Shown: positions 1-4,546 of the stretch, one piece after another
Layout of the letters: each line of letters starts with the position of its first letter
How positions within the stretch are numbered: the stretch's first letter is position 1
Assembly: GCA_041686195.1 (NCBI GenBank)
Contig: JAWLEI010000138.1
Location: 1-5,621 of the forward strand
DNA: 5,621 nucleotides
Direction of reading: 5' to 3'
Source of the DNA: Desulfovermiculus sp041686195
GTDB taxonomy: Bacteria > Desulfobacterota > Desulfovibrionia > Desulfovibrionales > Desulfothermaceae
Program-made: the position numbers and the translations under genes
Notes under the pieces: model-generated
The model's database searches: none
What the model saw: only the letters and a program-made list of their open reading frames with translations
Told to the model about the DNA's origin: nothing

Positions 1-107
1 GCCCAGCCCTCTTCATGCTCTGTTTCATTCTTGATCAATCCGGCAATATCTTTTTTGCCCGCTTTGGGGCAAAAAAATATTTCAGGCTTGCCATGTGCCG
101 GAGGCAA
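1..107 (-). CDS. Possible partial small protein, runs off the left edge (unrecognised)
   Basis: A minus-strand frame is open from 119 to the window edge and reads as plausible, hydrophilic protein (for example PPAHGKPEIFFCPKAG near its start, then KNETEHEEGW). It has no ATG. The only usable start I find is a TTG at 105-107, with no convincing ribosome binding site, and the frame is closed upstream by a TAG at 120-122, exactly at the edge of a REP-like hairpin region. It may therefore be the remnant of a gene whose 5' end was lost, or an intact gene with a poor start. I do not recognise the family. The plus strand is also open here but gives a less protein-like composition. Confidence 0.3.
   Translation of the reverse strand, partial: MPPAHGKPEIFFCPKAGKKDIAGLIKNETEHEEGW
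51..76. other. Perfect 10-bp hairpin (TTTTTTGCCC / GGGCAAAAAA)
   Basis: The arms at 51-60 and 67-76 are perfectly complementary around a 6-nt loop. The T-run precedes the stem on both strands instead of following it, so this is not an ordinary intrinsic terminator. It lies inside the possible minus-strand reading frame at the left edge, so it may simply be coding sequence (Phe-Phe and Lys-Lys codons). Confidence 0.5.
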
Positions 108-136
108 AAGCTCGTATGTCTAGATCTTTCTTTGTC

Positions 137-166
137 CGTCATTCCCGCGAATGCGGGAATCCAGAA
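137..166. repeat. REP/MITE-like palindromic element
   Basis: The segment 141-160 is a perfect 8-bp hairpin (ATTCCCGC, loop GAAT, GCGGGAAT), flanked by GTC on the left and CCAGAA on the right. This is the familiar signature of a dispersed intergenic palindrome found in many proteobacterial genomes. A direct repeat CTAGAT occurs at 120-125 and 185-190 on either side. It could be a target duplication around a mobile 59-bp unit, although a 6-bp match is weak evidence. Identification as a repeat family comes from memory of the motif, since only one copy is in the window. Confidence 0.6.
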
Positions 167-195
167 CAGATAGAATAGCTGTCCCTAGATTGCCC

Positions 196-395
196 GGTGA
201 GCATGATTAAAGTGTATTCGTATGATCCGGGCCGGGCAATGACGGAGGGGGCAAGCCGTAAGTTTTATTGGCCAGCCCGGAGTGTGCAACATGCCACACA
301 TGGGGTGAGACTTCGGGTAGGTGTCATGTCCCATTTTTTCACTTACCTTCCGCCCTCAGATCCCAAACATGCTGCGAATATTGATTTTTATGTGT
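196..395. other. Non-coding stretch upstream of the PAS-LuxR gene
   Basis: Together with the promoter candidate and leader that follow, this fills the space between the REP-like element and the regulator gene. A plus-strand open frame (GTG at 197 to 463) exists, but it has no ribosome binding site and no recognisable domain, so I treat it as chance. Apart from a short imperfect inverted repeat around 282-299 (GTGTG...CACAC) I see nothing distinct here. Confidence 0.5.
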
Positions 396-412
396 TTGGC
401 ACGACCATTGTA
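396..412 (+). promoter_or_regulatory. Candidate sigma-54 (-24/-12) promoter
   Basis: The sequence TTGGCACG-N4-TTGTA matches the sigma-54 consensus YTGGCACG-N4-TTGCW except that the -12 GC is GT. The GG and the -12 position are separated by the required 10 nt. It would start transcription about 50 nt upstream of the PAS-LuxR gene at 474. The -12 C is usually well conserved, so activity is uncertain. No sigma-70 alternative of similar quality was seen in this stretch. Confidence 0.35.
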
Positions 413-461
413 TGCCAATGCATAGAGCAATTTCACTGCAAATGTTTAGGCAATCCTTTTT

Positions 462-468
462 AAGGAGG
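462..468 (+). promoter_or_regulatory. Strong ribosome binding site for the PAS-LuxR gene
   Basis: AAGGAGG is a full anti-16S match placed 5 nt before the ATG at 474. It decides the start against the downstream in-frame ATG at 498, which has only a weak purine stretch before it. Confidence 0.9.
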
Positions 469-473
469 CGGTT

Positions 474-1373
474 ATGTATCAAGAGATACAGGGTATTATG
501 AAAGATAATAGAGCGTTGCAGTCCAATCTGGCCGACGGGCTCAAGCTGGCCAGGGCTCTGTTCCATTCATCATCAGCTCCGATATTATTTGTAGATGACC
601 AGTTTACCATCATCATGGCCAACTCAAGCTGGAACTGGCTTCTGGGCTGGGAAAAGGGAGAATTGATGGGCAGGCCAATCAGCAGATTATTTCAAGAAGG
701 CCAGATCCAGGATTTTTATAATCTCAGTCGTTCCTTGCATGAGGATGAACAATACTGGCAAGGTGAGTTTTTGATTCAAAAATCCAATGGGTCCTTAGTA
801 AATGTCCAGATTATTACCCAAAGGGTGGAACTGCAAGACCAGACTATTTATGTCCTGTACCTGGATAGGGTCCTGGAAAGCATCCAGGAAAGAAAGAAGC
901 CTGAAGCAGCAGAAGGGTCGATCTATGGTGCAGAAACCTTGATCAAAGCCCTTCAATCCCTGGAAAAGGAGCACAGCAGATATCAGCAGGAACTTGCACA
1001 CCATATTGAGGTTAATCTTTTGCCGACCCTGGAGAAAATGTCATGTGAGCCAGATTCTCAAATCAGAAACAGCTATCAAGCAGTCCTGTCCAATGAATTG
1101 ACCTCGCTTTTAAACGAATTGCCCCTGGACGGAGATCAGGATTTGCTTAAATTGACCCCGACTGAGATGGAAGTCTGCAAATATATTCAGTCCGGGCTCA
1201 GCAGCAAGGAGATTGCAGAGCTGATGCATTCTTCTTTTGATACCATACAGACCCACCGCAAAAATATTCGAAAAAAAATGGGCCTCAACGGTCAAAAGAC
1301 CCCTTTGTGTACTTTCCTGCGAGTTAAAAAACGAGTGCTGCCTACAAACTATGCCCAGGCTCAACTCCCCTGA
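474..1373 (+). CDS. PAS domain-containing LuxR-family transcriptional regulator
   Basis: This 299-residue cytoplasmic regulator would sense a signal through a PAS domain and bind DNA through a LuxR helix-turn-helix. Residues about 30-135 form one PAS domain (APILFVDDQFTIIMANSSW, then a WEKGELMGRPI loop and a beta-rich second half). Residues about 150-220 are a helical linker that includes LLPTLEKM and SNELTSLLNEL. This resembles the segment found between PAS and LuxR domains in many delta-proteobacterial regulators. Residues about 226-285 carry the GerE/LuxR signature (LTPTEMEVCKYIQSG, then SSKEIAELM, then DTIQTHRKNIRKKMGL). There is no phosphoreceiver and no membrane segment, so input probably comes from a ligand or cofactor in the PAS pocket, which the sequence does not reveal. 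The gene appears to stand alone, behind a sigma-54-like promoter candidate and with a hairpin downstream. Its targets cannot be inferred. Confidence 0.9.
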   Translation: MYQEIQGIMKDNRALQSNLADGLKLARALFHSSSAPILFVDDQFTIIMANSSWNWLLGWEKGELMGRPISRLFQEGQIQDFYNLSRSLHEDEQYWQGEFLIQKSNGSLVNVQIITQRVELQDQTIYVLYLDRVLESIQERKKPEAAEGSIYGAETLIKALQSLEKEHSRYQQELAHHIEVNLLPTLEKMSCEPDSQIRNSYQAVLSNELTSLLNELPLDGDQDLLKLTPTEMEVCKYIQSGLSSKEIAELMHSSFDTIQTHRKNIRKKMGLNGQKTPLCTFLRVKKRVLPTNYAQAQLP

Positions 1374-1451
1374 GATACTAGTTCCGGGCCTCTTTTCGGC
1401 ATAAATCTTGTTATTGTTGCATCGCAGAGATAATCCATTCTTGCTCTGATT

Positions 1452-1503
1452 CCCCTCCCTGCGGCCGCTTTGGGCCGGAGGGAGGGGCCAGGGGCTGGTT
1501 TTT
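1452..1503 (+). terminator. Probable intrinsic terminator after the PAS-LuxR gene
   Basis: The arms at 1452-1460 (CCCCTCCCT) and 1479-1487 (AGGGAGGGG) pair perfectly. After one mismatch an inner 5-bp GC stem closes a 6-nt loop. A second small hairpin (CCAG-GGG-CTGG, 1488-1498) is followed directly by TTTTT (1499-1503). It lies about 80 nt past the stop codon. The CCCTCCC/GGGAGGG pattern is also typical of dispersed intergenic repeats, so it may serve both roles or only be a repeat. Confidence 0.55.
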
Positions 1504-1662
1504 CTCATGGTTTTTTGGCTCCTTGACGAACGGTATGGACTTTGTGTGATTGTGAAAATGTTAAAAGACGAAAGCATTTTAATCCTGTCAAATACTCTTA
1601 ATTTCTGTGACATTCCACAGCCAGCGTCGAAGAACCGAAAAAAAGAAGATGGCCGGAGCCAT

Positions 1663-1698
1663 AAGAACAAAACGTCCCAAGGGGGGACCCTTGGGACG
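1663..1698 (-). terminator. Hairpin with T-rich tail, probable minus-strand terminator
   Basis: An 11-bp perfect stem (CGTCCCAAGGG at 1673-1683 with CCCTTGGGACG at 1688-1698) closes a 4-nt loop. Read on the minus strand it is followed by TTTTGTTCTT (1672-1663), while the plus-strand side has no T-run. It therefore suits transcripts from the minus-strand entericidin/PLDc_N genes, although it is about 170 nt past their last stop codon. Confidence 0.55.
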
Positions 1699-1733
1699 AA
1701 GAAATTTCTTCCTTTGTGCCCTTTGCCTGCCCC

Positions 1734-1754
1734 ATGAAATTTCTTCCATTTCAT
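1734..1754. repeat. Short inverted repeat (ATGAAAT / ATTTCAT)
   Basis: Arms of 7 bp at 1734-1740 and 1748-1754 flank TTCTTCC. The string GAAATTTCTTCC also occurs at 1701-1712 and again at 1736-1747, so this area contains a 12-bp direct repeat as well. Its function is unknown. It fits the impression of repeat debris between genes. Confidence 0.5.
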
Positions 1755-1869
1755 CGGGGTGCTTCGTGGTTCAAATCTTTAACTTGGGTTGCGGGCACAG
1801 TCCTCTTTAGTTAGTTTCATGCGGATATTTCCTATTGAGGGTGAAACGGCTTTTTGCAGGAACGCCATA

Positions 1870-2010
1870 TTAGTCAGCGGTTTCCTCAATTTTTTGGCCG
1901 GCCTTCTCAATGTCCTGCCCCATGCCTTGCATGGTATTGCAGCCCACACTTGCAGTCAGCAGGACAAGGGCCAGCAGCACACCCCAGACTCCCAGGATCA
2001 TGTCTTCCAT
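1870..2010 (-). CDS. Entericidin EcnA/B-like small lipoprotein
   Basis: This is a 46-residue predicted lipoprotein. A hydrophobic stretch (residues 5-20) leads to SVGC, with Cys24 as the likely lipidated residue. The mature part, CNTMQGMGQDIEKAGQKIEE, closely follows the entericidin pattern (CNT-GxGxDI-xxG-xxIxxAA). Entericidins are small envelope lipoproteins. E. coli EcnA/EcnB were described as an antidote/toxin pair, but many genomes carry single copies of unclear function, as here. The ATG at 2010 is chosen because AGGAG lies 6 nt upstream. A longer frame from a TTG at 2061 would overlap the previous gene. Two features are odd: the n-region is acidic (MEDM) with no Lys or Arg, and the lipobox has Ser rather than Leu at -3. 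Lipidation is therefore plausible but not certain. It is the last gene of a minus-strand pair. Confidence 0.8.
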   Translation of the reverse strand: MEDMILGVWGVLLALVLLTASVGCNTMQGMGQDIEKAGQKIEETAD

Positions 2011-2020
2011 TGTTTTCTCC

Positions 2021-2197
2021 TTAGATATTGACTTTTCTGGGGCCGATAAAAAACCAGACAATCAATCCAATCAGCGGCAAGAGGAGTATGGCCAGGCACC
2101 AGATCAGCTTTGCCATGCCAGACTCTTTGCTCTGAATGATATTGACAATGGCCCAGATATCGAGAACAAAGATGATTACGCCCAGTAGAAGTTCCAT
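2021..2197 (-). CDS. PLDc_N-type small two-helix membrane protein
   Basis: This 58-residue protein has two membrane helices (about residues 3-21 and 31-51) joined by a short polar loop (QSKESGMAK). The second helix, with LLLPLIGLIVWFFIGPRK, is the hallmark of the phospholipase D/cardiolipin-synthase N-terminal domain (PLDc_N, PF13396). Here it stands alone with no HKD catalytic domain. Such free-standing PLDc_N proteins are widespread and uncharacterised, so no enzyme activity should be assumed. The ATG at 2197 has AGAGGA shortly upstream. A GTG at 2236 would extend into the inverted repeat and is less likely. The TAA stop overlaps the ribosome binding site of the entericidin-like gene (TAAGGAG), which points to co-transcription and probably coupled translation of two envelope proteins. 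Confidence 0.82.
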   Translation of the reverse strand: MELLLGVIIFVLDIWAIVNIIQSKESGMAKLIWCLAILLLPLIGLIVWFFIGPRKVNI

Positions 2198-2216
2198 TAT
2201 AAATCCTCTTGTTTGC

Positions 2217-2267
2217 AAAAAAATGTCACATGTCACAGCGGCGGTATGGACTACTGTGACATGTGAC
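2217..2267 (-). terminator. 14-bp inverted repeat with T-run: terminator, attenuator or operator
   Basis: GTCACATGTCACAG (2225-2238) pairs perfectly with CTGTGACATGTGAC (2254-2267) around a 15-nt loop. On the minus strand the stem is followed by A and then seven T (2223-2217), a good intrinsic-terminator layout about 50 nt after the stop codon of the zinc-knuckle gene. Each arm is itself a direct repeat of GTCAC (or GTGAC) at 7-bp spacing, so the site is also built like an operator. It sits only 20 nt before the ribosome binding site region of the PLDc_N gene. That leaves no room for a promoter between them, so it could attenuate or control that gene pair. Confidence 0.65.
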
Positions 2268-2318
2268 GCAAAAAGTTAGATATTGAGATGAGGTATTTCA
2301 TGGATACGCCCTGGTACT

Positions 2319-2609
2319 TCAGAAGGCCAGCTCCTCCCATTTTTCAATCACATCCGGAGTCCTGGCGTGTTCCAGGTACTCTCTGTTTTCAAACTGGAGA
2401 CTTTCTTGCCCCAGATCCTCTTCCCAGAATTCGGTACTTGCCTCGGCACTGAGAGCCACAAGGCTGAGATGGAAGGCCTTGCGTTGAGGTGAACCACAGT
2501 CCACAGTTTTATGAAAACCCCCGCAATAAAAGCATTTGTTTTGTTCATTAAGGCTTTCTCTTCGCAGATGATCAATTAAGTCAGCAACTTTCTGGACTGC
2601 ATTCTGCAT
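2319..2609 (-). CDS. Small zinc-knuckle-like protein, family not recognised
   Basis: This 96-residue soluble protein has an N-terminal helix (residues 1-20, MQNAVQKVADLIDHL) and then a compact metal-binding motif CFYCGGFHKTVDC (Cys26, Cys29, His33, Cys38). The spacing CX2CX3HX4C is one residue shorter than the classical retroviral-type zinc knuckle CX2CX4HX4C. The C-terminal half is acidic and helical, with no domain I recognise. Zinc knuckles usually contact single-stranded nucleic acid or protein partners, but that role is inference here. The ATG at 2609 is supported by AAGGGGG about 5 nt upstream. It is transcribed toward the PLDc_N/entericidin pair and is separated from it by the 2217-2267 hairpin. 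Its promoter would lie in or beside the assembly gap, divergent from the flavocytochrome gene. Confidence 0.7.
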   Translation of the reverse strand: MQNAVQKVADLIDHLRRESLNEQNKCFYCGGFHKTVDCGSPQRKAFHLSLVALSAEASTEFWEEDLGQESLQFENREYLEHARTPDVIEKWEELAF

Positions 2610-2641
2610 GATAACCCCCTTTGCAGCTGATTCCGGAACAT

Positions 2642-2741
2642 NNNNNNNNNNNNNNNNNNNNNNNNNNNNNNNNNNNNNNNNNNNNNNNNNNNNNNNNNNN
2701 NNNNNNNNNNNNNNNNNNNNNNNNNNNNNNNNNNNNNNNNN
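2642..2741. other. Assembly gap (100 N)
   Basis: Exactly 100 undetermined bases, the usual placeholder for a gap of unknown size. It falls between two divergent genes and hides their promoters. Whole genes could be missing here. Confidence 0.97.
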
Positions 2742-2755
2742 GGGGAGGATGTATC

Positions 2756-4075
2756 ATGTGGTCAGGACTGGCTCGAATTGTACTTTATATTCTGATCGTC
2801 ACTCTGCCTGTTTGGCTGACAACCGGGCTGAGTGAGAAATCAGGAGGAACTGCGATCGATATGGGGCGTAATCTGGCCTTGATCGGTTTTATGATCCTCA
2901 TCATGCAGTTTCTGCTCGCAGCCAGGGTCAAATGGATTGAACGGGCCTTTGGATTGGACATCCTCATCAGGTTTCATAAGTATATGGCTCTTTGTGCAGC
3001 CTTTTTTATTCTCTTGCATCCTCTCCTTCTGGCCCTGGGGGGGATGGGCTGGAAGCTCCTGATCGGCCTGAATCTGCCCTGGTACATTTGGGTGGGCAAG
3101 GCGGCCTTAATCCTGGTTCTGGCCAATGTGCTTGTCAGCAAGTATCAGGACAGACTGGGCCTGCCCTTTGAGAGATGGCGTCTGGGGCACGATGTTTTGG
3201 CTCCGGTCATCCTGCTTGGTGTTTTTTTCCATTCCTGGTTTGCGGGAGACGATCTGGAGCTTTTCTCCATGCAGGTCCTGTGGGCCGGCGCCCTTGTCCT
3301 GGCGGTATCCATGTTTGTCTATCACCGTTTTCTGCGACCTAGCAGTTTACACAGACATCCCTACCAGGTCCAGGAACTCATACAGGAGACCGAAGATGTC
3401 TGGACCGTCAATATTATTCCCCCTCAAGGACAGTCCATACCGGATTATCATCCAGGACAATTCCATTTTTTGACCTTTTTTCGAGATCCGGCCCTTCCGG
3501 TTGAGGAGCATCATTGGACCATATCCTCCAGTCCGAGCCAGAAAGAGTACATCAGCTCCACGATCAAGGCGGTGGGTGATTTCACATCCACTATAGGGCA
3601 GACTAAACCGGGAGACACTGTGGCCGTCCACGGACCCTTTGGCCGATTTTCTTATGCCCTTCATCCACAGGAACGGGATCTTGTCTTTCTGGCCGGCGGC
3701 ATCGGGATCACTCCCCTGATGGCCATGCTCCGGCATATGCGGGATAACCGGGACACGCGTTCTGTGACCCTTCTCTACGCCAACCGCAGGGAGGATCAGA
3801 TTGTTTTTCGTCAGGAGCTGGAGGAGATTGCCGCCGGCCAATGGCCGAATCTGCAACTTGTGCATGTCCTGAGTCGGCCTGAAGAACATTGGAGCGGGGA
3901 GAGCGGCCATATAGATCAGGACAAAATTAAAAAGTTTTGTGGACACAATCTCACCGAAAAGGTCTTCTATATCTGCGGTCCGCTTCGTTTGAGTAAGGCA
4001 CTCATTTCAACTCTGCGAAATATGGGGGTGCCGGACAAAAGAATCCGGCATGAAATCTTTTCATTTCTGGACTGA
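2756..4075 (+). CDS. Ferric reductase-like transmembrane flavocytochrome (FRD/NOX superfamily)
   Basis: This 439-residue membrane oxidoreductase is predicted to move electrons from cytoplasmic NAD(P)H through FAD and two b-hemes across the inner membrane. About six helices lie at 6-24, 37-55, 74-94, 111-126, 146-163 and 173-190. Heme-ligand histidines are His74/His88 and His145/His159, each pair 14 residues apart as in the ferric-reductase domain (PF01794). From about 200 comes the FAD/NAD(P) reductase module: PGQFHFLTF (233-241), the FAD motif HHWTISSSP (252-260), GPFGRFS (293-299), the nucleotide loop AGGIGITPL (313-321), CGP (407-409) and the C-terminal EIFSF. ATG 2756 follows GGGGAGGA directly after the gap. 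Earlier in-frame codons are only N bases. A cytochrome c gene follows after 9 nt, suggesting an operon. The physiological acceptor is unknown; ferric iron, a quinone or the cytochrome are all possible. Confidence 0.9.
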   Translation: MWSGLARIVLYILIVTLPVWLTTGLSEKSGGTAIDMGRNLALIGFMILIMQFLLAARVKWIERAFGLDILIRFHKYMALCAAFFILLHPLLLALGGMGWKLLIGLNLPWYIWVGKAALILVLANVLVSKYQDRLGLPFERWRLGHDVLAPVILLGVFFHSWFAGDDLELFSMQVLWAGALVLAVSMFVYHRFLRPSSLHRHPYQVQELIQETEDVWTVNIIPPQGQSIPDYHPGQFHFLTFFRDPALPVEEHHWTISSSPSQKEYISSTIKAVGDFTSTIGQTKPGDTVAVHGPFGRFSYALHPQERDLVFLAGGIGITPLMAMLRHMRDNRDTRSVTLLYANRREDQIVFRQELEEIAAGQWPNLQLVHVLSRPEEHWSGESGHIDQDKIKKFCGHNLTEKVFYICGPLRLSKALISTLRNMGVPDKRIRHEIFSFLD

Positions 4076-4084
4076 GGCTCAACC

Positions 4085-4477
4085 ATGCGAAAAACAACCC
4101 TGCACCGGACAACCCTTGCTGTAGTGGCAATTTTCCTGGTGGCTGCCGTTATTTTCGGTATAGTGCGAAACAATATAGCCCCGCAGGAATCCCATCAGCA
4201 TGACCATGGCCATGCTGAGCAAGCAGAAATGGGAGCTGACCTGTTTCAGGACAAGGGGTGTTCCCAGTGCCACTACACGGATTCCGAGAATTCAAAGATA
4301 GGACCTGGCTTGAAAGACCTGTTTGACCAGGCAAAGCTTCCTGTCAGCGGCCAGCCTGTGACTGAGGAGAATGTGCGCAATCAATTGACGGATCCCTATG
4401 AAGATATGCCGTCATTTGCCGATCGCTTAAGCGAGAAGGAAATTGAAGAGATCATCTCCTATATGAGCACATTGTAA
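4085..4477 (+). CDS. Membrane-anchored class I monoheme cytochrome c
   Basis: This 130-residue protein has an N-terminal anchor helix (residues 10-27, after the basic MRKTTLHR). A short His-rich linker (HQHDHGH, 37-43) leads to a small cytochrome c domain. Heme c attaches at CSQCH (59-63). Met108 in DMPSF is the likely sixth ligand, and the C-terminal helix LSEKEIEEIISYM is typical of the fold. The domain should face the periplasm. The start is 9 nt after the flavocytochrome stop, with GAGG overlapping that stop, so the two genes are very probably co-transcribed. The natural reading is that the cytochrome takes electrons from, or gives them to, the b-hemes of its neighbour. This pairing is inference from context. 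The His-rich linker could bind metal, but this is only suggested by composition. Confidence 0.9.
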   Translation: MRKTTLHRTTLAVVAIFLVAAVIFGIVRNNIAPQESHQHDHGHAEQAEMGADLFQDKGCSQCHYTDSENSKIGPGLKDLFDQAKLPVSGQPVTEENVRNQLTDPYEDMPSFADRLSEKEIEEIISYMSTL

Positions 4478-4546
4478 TCCTGGGCTGAGGCGATGTTATT
4501 TTTGTGCATACGGTGTTCGTCATCCTGCCAACTGGAGATGTGAAGC

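Larger units (their letters stand above)
1504..1869. other. Non-coding, repeat-like spacer
   Basis: This is about 370 bp between the PAS-LuxR terminator and the end of the entericidin-like gene. No open frame has a ribosome binding site or recognisable protein. What it does hold is a series of hairpins (1555-1560 with its CATTTT partner near 1573, 1673-1698, 1698-1711, 1734-1754). On the minus strand it has short purine-rich phrases such as GAACCACGAAGCACC (around 1758-1772), of a type often seen in degenerate dispersed intergenic repeats. It reads as accumulated repeat debris between convergent genes. Confidence 0.45.

Noticed and set aside
51..76. Hairpin near the left edge as an intrinsic terminator
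   Set aside because: The T-runs precede the stem on both strands, opposite to what termination needs.
197..463. Plus-strand open frame of 88 codons upstream of the PAS-LuxR gene
   Set aside because: GTG start without a ribosome binding site, no recognisable domain, and it runs through the promoter candidate and leader of the regulator.
1110..1754. Long minus-strand open frame of 214 codons
   Set aside because: Its second half is antisense to the LuxR HTH-coding region of the PAS-LuxR gene and its first half translates the hairpin-rich spacer. The composition is not protein-like and there is no supporting start signal.
1763..1785. GGTTCAAATC resembling a tRNA T-loop
   Set aside because: The flanking bases do not form a 5-bp T-stem, and no acceptor, D or anticodon arms can be found around it.
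2621..2755. N-terminal extension of the flavocytochrome frame across the N run
   Set aside because: The frame is open there only because undetermined bases contain no stops. A good ribosome binding site precedes the ATG at 2756.
3347..3946. Minus-strand open frame of 199 codons
   Set aside because: Fully antisense to the FAD/NAD(P) module of the flavocytochrome gene, which has clear motifs.
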